DNA from: an uncultured Ruminococcus sp.
GTDB lineage: Bacteria; Bacillota; Clostridia; Oscillospirales; Ruminococcaceae
DNA length: 64,000 nt
NCBI GenBank assembly: GCA_947627275.1
Contig: CANQVK010000003.1
Location: 1 to 64,000 of the forward strand
Direction of reading: 5' to 3'
Shown: positions 27,501-35,235 of the stretch, piece after piece
How the letters are laid out: each line of letters opens with the position of its first letter
How positions within the stretch are numbered: position 1 is the first letter of the stretch
Position numbers and translations under genes: made by a program
Notes under the pieces: generated by a model
Told to the model about the DNA's origin: nothing
Database searches by the model: none
Seen by the model: the letters and a program-made list of their open reading frames with translations, nothing else

Positions 27501-27813
27501 GCGTACACGAGAAATAGCGACTATCAAGGTACTTGGATTTTTCCGCAGAGAAACGTCCGCTTATGTACTGAGAGAAAATCTTGCGCTTACGGCTATGGGG
27601 ATAATTGCAGGTATACTTCTCGGAGTTCCGCTTCACAGCTTCGTTATCTCCTGTATAAAGGTGGACATAGTGGATTTCAGCGTCGTTATCCTGCCCATGA
27701 GCTATGTTTACAGCATTCTCCTTACCTTTGCCTTTAATTTTATCGTGAACCTGTTTATGGAAATAAAGCTGGAACGCATCAATATGGCGGAATCGCTGAA
27801 ATCCGTTGATTAA
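24550..27813 (+). CDS. FtsX-like ABC permease with long extracellular coiled coil
   Basis: About 1087 residues. One N-terminal membrane helix (about 16-38), a soluble domain, then a very long heptad-like coiled coil (about 240-540) with repeats such as LDDAEKELEESKKTLSDA and ESEKQLIEGEARLSEG, then an FtsX domain with three helices (about 565-690), a second soluble region and a final three-helix FtsX domain. Mechanotransmission-type permeases of this family move or act on envelope substrates; the coiled coil could reach into the cell wall. The substrate is unknown. Start is uncertain among GTG 24538, GTG 24541 and ATG 24550. Confidence 0.88.
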   Translation: MGRSMRKTALREIKHTFGRFTAILAIIALGVGFFAGVRDTTPAMVNMMDKFLNENQFYDYRLVSTLGWDNDSVEEFLQQPDVRYAEGSIGFDVLFKKGSREFVMKTHMMPRNINDLLLVEGNLPTKENECAAENDRGLKIGDKIQVCGENGKNVIDTLGETVYTVTALVESSFYINHERGTTSVGDGTVSGFVYLPEAAFDTDNYTEIYIRFDHDKLIYSDDYNSFIEGKKAEWEGLAKEIANKRYDDVIAEAETELSDGKAELEKNRAEGKQELDDAEKELEESKKTLSDAKSDLDSAKKELDDGEKELRASKKKIDDGKKELEKSKKTLDSSKAALDESEKQLIEGEARLSEGQSQLDAAWNEYHTGLAGYEAEENAFYSQYGELLAMLDSLPDERQSQLKDGLAQLETAKSQLDSARAELDSQQSALDESRSELEAGRAEYEAGVSQYEQGLSEYEKAEAELQKGVNEYEDGLEDWEKGKKEYDDGLAEYEDGLSEYNNGLADYKSAIAEFNEKIADAEQEISEAEQDIADLKSPSVYVLDRNTNIGYALFENDSEIVEQVAKVFPIFFILVAALVCMTTMSRMVEEQRTQIGMFKALGYSEAAVMGKFMFYSGSASLIGCIVGFALGTSLFPAIIWMTYKLIYIPLDIPYYFDLKLGVIVVLASLLCSLGTTWVSCRAELSETAAGLMRPKSPKAGKRVLLEYVPFIWNRMKFLHKVSARNIFRYKGRFFMMIIGIGGCMALLLTGFGLKDSIAGFADIQFDQIQIADAAVTFETDKTSAVRTLLDEKTESSLMLRHSSWDLLYGSRVKSIDLEAAEDFEEIGSFMCFREENGSPLDHPQIGEALVSHSISERYNVKAGDEITLRDEDMRELHLKVTGIFENHAYNYVYISKETYEAQLGEKMGLNKAFVNFSDNDDHTKLTAELRGSKNIISAELFENTKERMAEMMSSLDYIVLLVIVCAAALAFIVIYNLTNINITERTREIATIKVLGFFRRETSAYVLRENLALTAMGIIAGILLGVPLHSFVISCIKVDIVDFSVVILPMSYVYSILLTFAFNFIVNLFMEIKLERINMAESLKSVD

Positions 27814-27814
27814 T

Positions 27815-27877
27815 ATACTCGCCGACCTGCGAAATTTTAGCCGAAAGATATGGATATTTTGCAATAGAGGAGAGTAT
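27815..27877. repeat. 63-bp palindromic element, short relative of 16240-16364
   Basis: Ends ATACTCGCCG... and ...GAGAGTAT; the right arm, read in reverse, gives ATACTCTCCTCTATTGCAAA then ATATCCA, matching the ends of the 125-bp element. It starts 1 bp after the permease stop codon, as the other copy also sits at a gene 3' end. Confidence 0.65.
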
Positions 27878-27903
27878 AAAATATGTAAAAAGACAAAGCT
27901 ACG

Positions 27904-27946
27904 AAAGTCCTGCAATTTATGCAGGACTTTTTGTAATTTTTTCTTA
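27904..27946 (+). terminator. Terminator after the ABC permease
   Basis: AAAGTCCTGC pairs perfectly with GCAGGACTTT around a 7-nt loop, then TTGTAATTTTTTC. Confidence 0.85.
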
Positions 27947-28002
27947 GAGTTTTTTGAAAAAACTGCGACTAATAAGTAGAAAGGAAAAGAAGGAGGTGTT
28001 AT

Positions 28003-28557
28003 ATGGATAACGGTGCAAGTAGCTACCGCCGTTTTCTTGATGGCGACGATTATGCAATAGGCGATATTATAGCGGAGTACAAAGACGGCTTGATATTGTA
28101 TCTTAACAGTATTTGCAATAATTTGAATACTGCGGAAGAAATTGCCGAAGAAACCTTTGTTTGTATCGCCGTTAAACAACCTGATTTTTCGGCTCGAAGT
28201 TCATTTAAAACGTGGCTGTATTCTATCGGCAGGCATACTGCTGTTAATTACATGCGCAAGCACAGACGTTTTCGTTTTGTATCATTTCAGGAATGTGCCG
28301 ATATACCTGATATAACCGATATTGAATCTGAACTGATAAATAATGAGCAGAAAAAATCGCTTCATAAAGCTATTTGTTCTCTTAAAGAGGATTACAGGCA
28401 GGTATTGTATTTGTCATACTTTGAAGATATGAGTAATGAGGAAATAGCAGATATAATGAAGAAAAAACGTCGTCAGATAGAAAATCTCATCTATAATGCG
28501 AAAAAGGCATTAAGATTCAAGCTTGAAAAGGAGGGCTTCAGATATGAAAAGTTCTGA
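28003..28557 (+). CDS. ECF-type RNA polymerase sigma factor
   Basis: 184 residues with the two ECF domains: region 2 (about 25-85; AEEIAEETFVCIAVKQPDFS, then SSFKTWLYSIGRHTAVNYMR) and region 4 (about 120-175; SLKEDYRQVLYLSYFEDMSN, EEIADIMKKKRRQIENLIYN). SD AAGGAGG. It overlaps the following membrane protein by 14 nt, the usual layout of a sigma and its anti-sigma. The target regulon cannot be read here; the dockerin pectate lyase downstream is one candidate. Confidence 0.93.
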   Translation: MDNGASSYRRFLDGDDYAIGDIIAEYKDGLILYLNSICNNLNTAEEIAEETFVCIAVKQPDFSARSSFKTWLYSIGRHTAVNYMRKHRRFRFVSFQECADIPDITDIESELINNEQKKSLHKAICSLKEDYRQVLYLSYFEDMSNEEIADIMKKKRRQIENLIYNAKKALRFKLEKEGFRYEKF

Positions 28558-29785
28558 AGAAATGACAGAATACGTTATCAAAAGACTTAATGAGCACAGG
28601 GAGAAAGTTAACAGAAGAAATGCTTTTATTAAAAAAATTACATTCGGACTTGTAGATATTGAACAGAAAAATACTTTGACAGAAAAATTTACAGATTCCG
28701 AAGAAGTGAAGGGTGTTGGATTTATGAACAGAAAATTTTCATTGATATTCACAACGTCATCGGTGTTTTTGGCAATGGCGGTAATCATTTCGATTATTTC
28801 GCCGAATATGAGGAAACCCGATTTAAATAATGAATCGGAGATGAGCCAATCTTTTTTGATTTCTACAACAAACGCGGAGAATAGTACGGAAACATCTGAT
28901 AAGAGTAATTCGGTACAGATAGTTCCTGTTAAAACAACAGTTGCTCCTGAAAGCCACGCAGGAAAAAAGGTTGAAACTGCAAAAACAACTTCTCTTGTCA
29001 GATCGACGCAGCCAACGGCAGTCGGAAAGACAGGAAGCGACAAAGCGGAGGAGCAGGTTCAGGCGGAAGAACCGATCCAGCCAACGGAGGCAGGAAAGAC
29101 GGAAAACAACAAAGCAGACGAGCCGGTTCAGACAGAAGAACCGATCCAGACAACGGAAGCCAAAAAAACAGAAATTCCCCAAACAAAGAAACCGGCTCAG
29201 ACGGAAAAACCGGTGCAGACTACAATAAGTCCTGTTGCTGACGAAAATATCGAGGTATTTCAGCTTACACAGTCAACGGACGGCGTGGAGGAGTTTATGG
29301 AGCTTTTCCGTGAAAAATACGGCAATGACGGACAAGGAAACTGTTATAATGTCACTCCGCAGGCAATAACCGATAAATATGGTATGCGTATTTTTAAATT
29401 CGACTATGACTGCGACGGATTTTTACTTTACGAAAATGAGATATATCATATTGGCGAAAGTTTCGGCGGCTTGGGACTTATATCATTTGCAGTAGCCGAC
29501 ATAGACCATAACGGCAGTAATGAACTGTATTTTACATTTTCATTTGGTTCGGGTAGACATCGTTCAAATATTGCTTATTTTGATACGCAAAGCAAAGAGA
29601 TTGCCGAATTTGATTATGTATATTGGGATCATGATATGGTACTCAGCAATAAAAACGGTATGTTGTCAATATGTCAGTCACTATGTCATGCAGAAGAGGA
29701 ATTTGCAGTATTTACAGCGGGGGAAGAAATCGGAAGAATAGAATTTATTGACGGTGAAATACAGTTAGCGTTGATTGAAAACTAA
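28544..29785 (+). CDS. Putative membrane anti-sigma factor with repeat linker and outer sensor-like domain
   Basis: 413 residues. Cytoplasmic N-terminus (1-65, helical, charged) that could bind the sigma; one membrane helix (FSLIFTTSSVFLAMAVIISI); a Thr/Glu/Pro linker with three 23-residue repeats (QPTEAGKTENNKADEPVQTE core); and an outer C-terminal domain with DIDHNGSNELYFTFSFGSG, a likely metal-binding loop. No zinc anti-sigma motif is visible. Start at 28544 with GGAGGG upstream, inside the sigma gene. Role as anti-sigma is inferred from context and topology. Confidence 0.7.
   Translation: MKSSEEMTEYVIKRLNEHREKVNRRNAFIKKITFGLVDIEQKNTLTEKFTDSEEVKGVGFMNRKFSLIFTTSSVFLAMAVIISIISPNMRKPDLNNESEMSQSFLISTTNAENSTETSDKSNSVQIVPVKTTVAPESHAGKKVETAKTTSLVRSTQPTAVGKTGSDKAEEQVQAEEPIQPTEAGKTENNKADEPVQTEEPIQTTEAKKTEIPQTKKPAQTEKPVQTTISPVADENIEVFQLTQSTDGVEEFMELFREKYGNDGQGNCYNVTPQAITDKYGMRIFKFDYDCDGFLLYENEIYHIGESFGGLGLISFAVADIDHNGSNELYFTFSFGSGRHRSNIAYFDTQSKEIAEFDYVYWDHDMVLSNKNGMLSICQSLCHAEEEFAVFTAGEEIGRIEFIDGEIQLALIEN
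29009..29215 (+). repeat. Three 69-bp tandem repeats in the anti-sigma-like gene
   Basis: Units start at 29009, 29078 and 29147, each 69 bp (23 codons), decreasingly similar. They encode the Pro/Thr/Glu-rich linker that would span the cell wall. Such in-frame repeats can change number by slippage or recombination. Confidence 0.8.
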
Positions 29786-29798
29786 AATATTTACAGAG

Positions 29799-29832
29799 AA
29801 GCTGTGCAGCATTATGCTGTACAGCTTTTTCA
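29799..29832 (+). terminator. Terminator after the sigma/anti-sigma pair
   Basis: AAGCTGT-G-CAGC pairs with GCTG-T-ACAGCTT, then TTTTTC. Separates the pair from the pectate lyase promoter. Confidence 0.8.
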
Positions 29833-29958
29833 GATTAATAACGCTGCTTTTTGTTACGAAAAATCGGAAGGCATTTTTATACAAAATGCAAATGATAAAT
29901 TAAATTCTACAGCGGAACTCAAAAGCGTAATAAATCAGTTAATCAGTATTATATATCA

Positions 29959-29987
29959 TTGAAATTCGGGAAAAATTGGACTATAAT
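29959..29987 (+). promoter_or_regulatory. Sigma-A-type promoter of the pectate lyase gene
   Basis: TTGAAA (29959-29964), 17-bp spacer, TATAAT (29982-29987). The transcript would start near 29994, leaving a leader of about 100 nt. Confidence 0.75.
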
Positions 29988-29993
29988 ATAGTT

Positions 29994-30093
29994 ACAAGGT
30001 CAGCGGAAGGCTGACAAAGCAGACGGTCGGGGAAACGAGTTCCCGGTCATATATCATTATATTTACATAAAAATCCAATCGGAGGGAAAAGCA
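29994..30093 (+). promoter_or_regulatory. Structured 5' leader of the pectate lyase gene
   Basis: Two GC-rich hairpins: GTCAGC-GGAAG-GCTGAC near 30000-30016, and GGGAA-ACGAG-TTCCC near 30031-30045. An AT-rich stretch with the SD GGAGGG follows. No match to a riboswitch class I know. It may stabilise the mRNA or bind a factor. Confidence 0.45.
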
Positions 30094-33000
30094 ATGAGAA
30101 ATTCAATTAAGAAGAAAAGGATCATGGCAGCGGCGGCATCCGCTGTAATGAGCGTTACCACTGTAACAGGCGCTATAGGCAGCGTTTCTGTTCCGATGCT
30201 CGGTTCGCTCACAGCTTCATTTGCCGCCGAGGCAAGCGTAAAGATCAGCGCGTCGGTTGGCTACGCAGAGGGTATGTATGCAACATGGGGCGCAGTTTCC
30301 GGAGCTTCCGGCTACAACGTTTACGTTGACGGCGTACAGATCGACAGCGAGCTTATCAGACAGTACAGCGGTTATATGAGAGCGGACGCAATCGGTCTTA
30401 AGGCAGGAAGCCACACGATGAAGATAGTTCCTATCGTCAGCGGTAAGGAGGATACTTCTAAAGCTGCCGAAGCTACAGCTTCATGCTACGCCCACGACAG
30501 AAGCGGCTATGCCTTTGAGGACGGTCACATGCCCGGAGCTTACAAGGCTGACGGAACGCTTAAGGACAACGCTGTAGTTGTTTACGTTACAGAGGAAACC
30601 AAGGACACCGTTACGGCGTCCCTCAACGCCGAGGGCAAGGGAAACGTAGAGTGCAAGGGAATCCAGAATATCGTTACAGCATACAAAAAGGGCAAGGAGA
30701 CCCGTCCGATCTCAATAAGACTTATCGGAAATATTACCGACCCTGCAAACATGCCCAAGGGCGACCTCATGGTTGACACAGTGACTTCCGCAGGAATGAC
30801 TATCGAGGGCATAGGCAGCGACGCAACCGCCAACGGCTGGGGAATCGTTCTTAAAAACAGCGTTGACGTAGAGGTAAGAAACATCGGCACAATGAACTGC
30901 AACAGCGACGAGGGCGACAATATCGGACTCCAGCAGAGCGACTCCTACTGCTGGGTCCACAACTGCGATTTCTTCTACGGCGATGCAGGCTCTGACGCCG
31001 ATCAGATAAAGGGCGACGGCGCTCTCGATACAAAGAAGTCCCACCATATCACTCATTCGTACAATCACTTCTTTGATAACGGAAAGTGCAATCTTCAGGG
31101 TGCAAATGCTTCTGATACGTCGAATTACATCACCTATCACCACAACTGGTACGATCATTCCGATTCCCGTCATCCACGCGTAAGAGTTGCAACTGTTCAT
31201 GTTTACAACAACTACTATGACGGCAATGCAAAGTATGGTATCGGTTCGACAACGGATTCCGATATTTTCGCAGAGAACAATTATTTCCGCAACTGCAAGT
31301 CTCCCATGATGATCTCGGGTCAGGGTACGGACGCAGCAGGCGACGGTACGTTCAGCGGTGAAGTAGGCGGAATGATCAAGGCTTACGGCAATATTATCGA
31401 GGGCGGTACATTCGTTCCCTACAGCCAGAACAACACACAGTTTGACGCTTATGACGCAAAGTCAAGAGACGAGCAGGTTCCCTCATCGGTCAAGGCGGCT
31501 TCCGGCGGCGCGTCGTACAACAACTTCGATACAGCAAGCGGAATGTACAGCTATCAGATCGACGCTGCTGAGGACGTTCCAGCAATTCTTGAAGCAAAGG
31601 CAGGTCGTGTTGACGGCGGCGACTTCAAGTGGGAATTTGACGACTCCGTGGACGACGCGTCCTATGCGGTAAACTCAGCTCTCAAGGCTGCACTCACATC
31701 TTATGACGATTCTATCGTAGCTATCGGCTCAGGTTTCAAGGAGGATGTGTCGAATCCCCCCGTTACAACTCCTGCTCAGACAAAACCTTCCGATCCGGTA
31801 CAGACAACTACCGCACCTGTTGTAACTGATGTTCCTGCGCCTGTTGTTCCTTCTGGAGACGTAAAGGTCGTTTATGCAGGCGGTTGGAACGAAATGGCAT
31901 ACCTTGTATGTTCCGGTCTTAGTGACGCAAGCGTTACAGGCGTTTCATATTCAGGAGCGTCCGAGGGAACTCTCAAGGGCGACGATTTAAAATACCTTGT
32001 AAGAGATGTTGCAGAGGGTGTACGTGTCGATCTCCTCGGACTTGAACCGGGTACTTATTCGATCGCTCTTGACACAACAAAGGGCAAGGTCGTACAATCG
32101 GGCATTACCGTAGGAGCTCAGGATCGTTCGGGTTATGCGCACTTCAATTACAATGAGGGCGTTGGCGCATATACAGACGGCGGCGAACTTAAAGTCAACG
32201 CCAAGGTTCTCTACATTACAGACGAAAACAAGGATACTGTAACAGTTACATCAAAAGACGGCACAACTGTAAAGGGTATCGGTAATATTCTCAACTCTGT
32301 CGGTCAGGATGTCGGCGGCGGCAAAACTTCCAACGGCGGAACATGCAACTCAAATCAGGGTATTATCAAGAAGCTTGCTGAGGACGGAACTCCACTTGTT
32401 GTCAGAATTGTCGGTGACGTTAAAGCTCCTGCGGGACTTACAGAATATGACTCAACAGGCAACGGCGGTTCAGTAGGCGACAATGGTTTCATGGCAAGAA
32501 TGAAATCAGGCAAGGACATCACGATCGAAGGCGTTGGCAACGACGCTGTGATCAACGGCTGGGGCTTCCACTTCATGGCAGAGTCTGCTGCTCCCGAATT
32601 CGGAAAGAGCTTTGAAGTAAGAAATATTGCATTCAGAAACGTTCCCGAGGACTGCATCGGTCTTGAGGGCGTTCAGACCGGAAGCGAACTTACAACTCCC
32701 GTTGAAAGAGGCTGGGTACACAATTGCGAATTTTATGTACCAAAGGTTGCTAATCCTGCTGAATCAGACAAGGCTGAGGGCGATGGCGCTTGCGATTTCA
32801 AACGCGGTCAGTACTTCACAAACAGCTATTGCTACTATGAGGGCTATCATAAGACAAACCTCGTAGGTTCATCAGATACAAGTCTCCAGTACCACCTTAC
32901 ATATCACCACAACTACTGGAAAAACTGCGAATCGAGAGGACCTCTCGCTCGTCAGGCTGATATTCATATGTACAACAACGTATACGACGGTCAGACAAGC

Positions 33001-34044
33001 TACTGTCAGAATCCTCGTGCAAACGCATTCATATTCTCTGAGTACAATGCCTTTGTAAACGAATGCAAGGATCCGTGCAGAGTTACGTCAGGCGGTGTTG
33101 TAAAGAGTTACAATGACGCTTATATCAGCGTCAAGAAAGGCTCGGATATGCAGGCGACTGTTGTAACGGATAAGAGCCAGAAAGTCGATTCATCCAATAA
33201 GTACGCCAACTTTGATACAAATTCTTCAATTTCATACGTTCCCGCCGGCGCTTACAGCTTGACAGAGGCGAAAGGCGAAGCGCTTTACACATCGCTTAAC
33301 GCTCTCTTCGAGACGGACGGCGGCTGCATGGATAACATGAAAATATCCGGCGGTACTGTTGTTGATCCTCCCACACCCCCACAGACTACGACAACTCCCG
33401 TAACTCCCACAGAGCCTTCAACTCCCACAACTCCCGTAAAACCTGTTCAGGGCGGATATGTTCATGACTTTACGGCAAACGGCGTTTCAAGCTCTTTCTA
33501 CACGATCACAGGCAACCTCTCAACAAGTAAGGGAACTGTTAATTACGACGGCAAAACTCTTACGCAATGCCTGAAAATGGAATCTGCCACAAATATAGCT
33601 TTCAATGCGGCAAATGGCGGAAAGCTCACACTCGTATTCGTTGAACCCTCGGCAACTGTCAAGGTTGACGGAACAAAGTATACGGCGTCGGGCAACGGTA
33701 TCGTTACGGTAGACGTTGCGGCAGGTCAGCATACGGTAACAAAGGCAGATACAGCAAACCTTTTCTACATAGTATATGCTGAATCGGGAACACAACCGAC
33801 TCCAACAGACCCCGTTGACGACGGAATTATCGGCGACGCAAACTGCGACGGCAAGGTAACTATTGCAGACTCGACAGCTATTCTTCAGGCTTTGGGAAAT
33901 CCCGACAAGTACGGACTTTCACAGCAGGGCGCAAAAAACGCTGACTGCTGCAACCCCGGAGATGGCGTTTTGCCGAGCGATGCTCTTGCAATTCAGAAGA
34001 TCGACGCTAAGATAATTACTTCGCTTCCTGAAGTGATAAAGTAA
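30094..34044 (+). CDS. Double PL1 pectate lyase with dockerin
   Basis: Secreted 1316-residue enzyme that cuts pectate by beta-elimination. Order: signal peptide (1-45), a fibronectin-III-like module (about 50-125), first PL1 beta-helix (about 130-550), Pro/Thr linker, small beta domain (about 588-670), second PL1 (about 675-1085), linker, a beta module (about 1120-1234) like the pectin-binding modules of Ruminococcus pectinases, and a dockerin (about 1242-1316) with two calcium loops (DANCDGKVTIADSTAILQAL and NPGDGVLPSDALAIQKID). Both PL1 copies keep the R-x-P-x-x-R active-site pattern (SRHPRVR, SRGPLAR) and the WVHNCDF/WVHNCEF strand. The dockerin predicts binding to a cohesin scaffold encoded elsewhere. 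SD GGAGGG. Confidence 0.93.
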   Translation: MRNSIKKKRIMAAAASAVMSVTTVTGAIGSVSVPMLGSLTASFAAEASVKISASVGYAEGMYATWGAVSGASGYNVYVDGVQIDSELIRQYSGYMRADAIGLKAGSHTMKIVPIVSGKEDTSKAAEATASCYAHDRSGYAFEDGHMPGAYKADGTLKDNAVVVYVTEETKDTVTASLNAEGKGNVECKGIQNIVTAYKKGKETRPISIRLIGNITDPANMPKGDLMVDTVTSAGMTIEGIGSDATANGWGIVLKNSVDVEVRNIGTMNCNSDEGDNIGLQQSDSYCWVHNCDFFYGDAGSDADQIKGDGALDTKKSHHITHSYNHFFDNGKCNLQGANASDTSNYITYHHNWYDHSDSRHPRVRVATVHVYNNYYDGNAKYGIGSTTDSDIFAENNYFRNCKSPMMISGQGTDAAGDGTFSGEVGGMIKAYGNIIEGGTFVPYSQNNTQFDAYDAKSRDEQVPSSVKAASGGASYNNFDTASGMYSYQIDAAEDVPAILEAKAGRVDGGDFKWEFDDSVDDASYAVNSALKAALTSYDDSIVAIGSGFKEDVSNPPVTTPAQTKPSDPVQTTTAPVVTDVPAPVVPSGDVKVVYAGGWNEMAYLVCSGLSDASVTGVSYSGASEGTLKGDDLKYLVRDVAEGVRVDLLGLEPGTYSIALDTTKGKVVQSGITVGAQDRSGYAHFNYNEGVGAYTDGGELKVNAKVLYITDENKDTVTVTSKDGTTVKGIGNILNSVGQDVGGGKTSNGGTCNSNQGIIKKLAEDGTPLVVRIVGDVKAPAGLTEYDSTGNGGSVGDNGFMARMKSGKDITIEGVGNDAVINGWGFHFMAESAAPEFGKSFEVRNIAFRNVPEDCIGLEGVQTGSELTTPVERGWVHNCEFYVPKVANPAESDKAEGDGACDFKRGQYFTNSYCYYEGYHKTNLVGSSDTSLQYHLTYHHNYWKNCESRGPLARQADIHMYNNVYDGQTSYCQNPRANAFIFSEYNAFVNECKDPCRVTSGGVVKSYNDAYISVKKGSDMQATVVTDKSQKVDSSNKYANFDTNSSISYVPAGAYSLTEAKGEALYTSLNALFETDGGCMDNMKISGGTVVDPPTPPQTTTTPVTPTEPSTPTTPVKPVQGGYVHDFTANGVSSSFYTITGNLSTSKGTVNYDGKTLTQCLKMESATNIAFNAANGGKLTLVFVEPSATVKVDGTKYTASGNGIVTVDVAAGQHTVTKADTANLFYIVYAESGTQPTPTDPVDDGIIGDANCDGKVTIADSTAILQALGNPDKYGLSQQGAKNADCCNPGDGVLPSDALAIQKIDAKIITSLPEVIK

Positions 34045-34083
34045 AAAAAAGCCCATCCCATAAATATAATGATATAAGAAAAG

Positions 34084-34110
34084 AGAGTTCCTTCGGGGAC
34101 TCTTTTTTCT
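34084..34110 (+). terminator. Terminator of the pectate lyase gene
   Basis: AGAGTTCC-TTCG-GGGACTCT with a UUCG tetraloop and TTTTTTC tail. Confidence 0.9.
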
Positions 34111-34183
34111 TCGGCAAAGCGATGAGAGTTAGTCGCATTCCAAAGAACAGTTCAAATTTCACACAATTCTCACTATTTACCGC

Positions 34184-34212
34184 TTGACTTTTCACATTAA
34201 AAGAGGTATAAT
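34184..34212 (+). promoter_or_regulatory. Sigma-A-type promoter of the repeat-tail membrane protein
   Basis: TTGACT (34184-34189), 17-bp spacer, TATAAT (34207-34212). Confidence 0.8.
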
Positions 34213-34263
34213 AAAATTAATAAAATGCAAGTTTATGTCATATTTTAGAAGGTGTTGATTTTT

Positions 34264-34953
34264 ATGAGCAGTAAATCAGGCTTTATAGCCGGACTGAGTA
34301 AATCCACTAAGATAACCGTATGTTCGTGTATCGGATTTGTTCTCCTTACGTCCGTTATACTCGTTTTCTTCGTCCTGTTCCCGATAACTCCATCAGAAAA
34401 GATAATGGCGAGTATCGGGCGTGAAAACGTTATAAACGGAGGCGTGGGCGGAAGTCCTCAGAGCATTACTCCGGGGGTTGTAACTACTGTTGCTGGCGAT
34501 GAATCCGAAAGTACGGAAGCTGCAACCGAAAAACCCGTAACGACTACCGCGCGCACAGTCAATATCCGTATAACGACAGGTTCCGGTTTCCTTTGGAACG
34601 GACGAATCCCTACAGGCATTATGCCGGGCGAAAGCTACCCCACTACCGTTGTTGAAGACCCTGTAACTCCTACTCCCGACCCGGGTTATCAGGGCGGAGA
34701 AGGGGATCCGAATACAGATCCGCCTGCAACAATTCCGTATGACCCGAATACGGGCGGTGACGTTCCGCCTGCAACGACCCCTGTTGACCCGAATACGGGC
34801 GGTGACGTTCCGCCTGCGACAACTCCGGTTGACCCGAATACGGGCGGTGACGTTCCGCCTGTAGACAATCCTGAGCCGCCTGCAGAAGAGCCGGTAACTC
34901 CAAACGAAAATAACGGCGAATCATCAGAACCATCTCCCGATCCGTCAGTTTAA
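34264..34953 (+). CDS. Membrane-anchored protein with Pro/Thr/Gly repeat tail, unknown function
   Basis: 229 residues. A short basic N-terminus and one membrane helix (ITVCSCIGFVLLTSVILVFF, about 16-38), then a low-complexity outer part with TTTAR and PTPDPG segments and three 15-residue repeats (DPNTGGDVPPATTPV). No catalytic domain. The extended Pro/Thr tail looks like a wall-spanning or surface region, perhaps glycosylated, but no sorting motif is present. The chosen ATG has GAAGGTG upstream; GTG 34252 is the alternative. Single gene between two terminators. Confidence 0.7.
   Translation: MSSKSGFIAGLSKSTKITVCSCIGFVLLTSVILVFFVLFPITPSEKIMASIGRENVINGGVGGSPQSITPGVVTTVAGDESESTEAATEKPVTTTARTVNIRITTGSGFLWNGRIPTGIMPGESYPTTVVEDPVTPTPDPGYQGGEGDPNTDPPATIPYDPNTGGDVPPATTPVDPNTGGDVPPATTPVDPNTGGDVPPVDNPEPPAEEPVTPNENNGESSEPSPDPSV
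34741..34862 (+). repeat. 45-bp tandem repeats, about 2.7 units
   Basis: Units begin at 34741, 34786 and 34831 with GACCCGAATACGGGCGGTGA; the third is cut short. A decayed unit precedes them. They encode the surface tail. Confidence 0.85.
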
Positions 34954-34993
34954 AGAACAAACAGGTGAATTTCAAAATTATTCATGTTGATTT

Positions 34994-35027
34994 AAAGACC
35001 GTACAGAATTATTCTGCACGGTCTTTT
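34994..35027 (+). terminator. Terminator before ackA
   Basis: AAAGACCGT-A-CAGAAT pairs with ATTCTG-C-ACGGTCTTT, then TTTC. Confidence 0.8.
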
Positions 35028-35168
35028 CATGTTGGCACTGACGTGCTGAATCTGCTGCTCGTTTGGAACTTTACTTGGATTCTGTCGCAATTCTTCGTCA
35101 TTGTCGGCAAATTGAACGCTGAAAACTGTAAAAAGTGCGAATAATTCTTAAAATTTCTCAAAAAGACT

Positions 35169-35196
35169 TGATTTTTTCCGAAAAAAGTATATAATT
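35169..35196 (+). promoter_or_regulatory. Promoter of ackA
   Basis: TTGATT (35169-35174), 16-bp spacer, TATAAT (35191-35196). Confidence 0.6.
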
Positions 35197-35235
35197 ATAT
35201 ATGGAAATCTTTATTTATGAAAGGAAATTTAAATC

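Noticed and set aside
27358-28179. 273-codon minus-strand open frame across the permease end and the sigma gene
   Set aside because: It crosses a terminator, a repeat and two genes with clear domains; no recognisable protein.
28003-29785. SigI/RsgI pair
   Set aside because: The sigma is a plain ECF type and the partner lacks a recognisable RsgI N-terminal domain.
29994-30060. Possible c-di-GMP-I riboswitch before the pectate lyase (CAAAGC and a GGAA loop)
   Set aside because: The conserved 5' GGCAAACC-like block and the second docking stem are missing.
34741-34862. CRISPR-like direct repeats
   Set aside because: Contiguous 45-bp in-frame repeats that code for a protein tail, without spacers.
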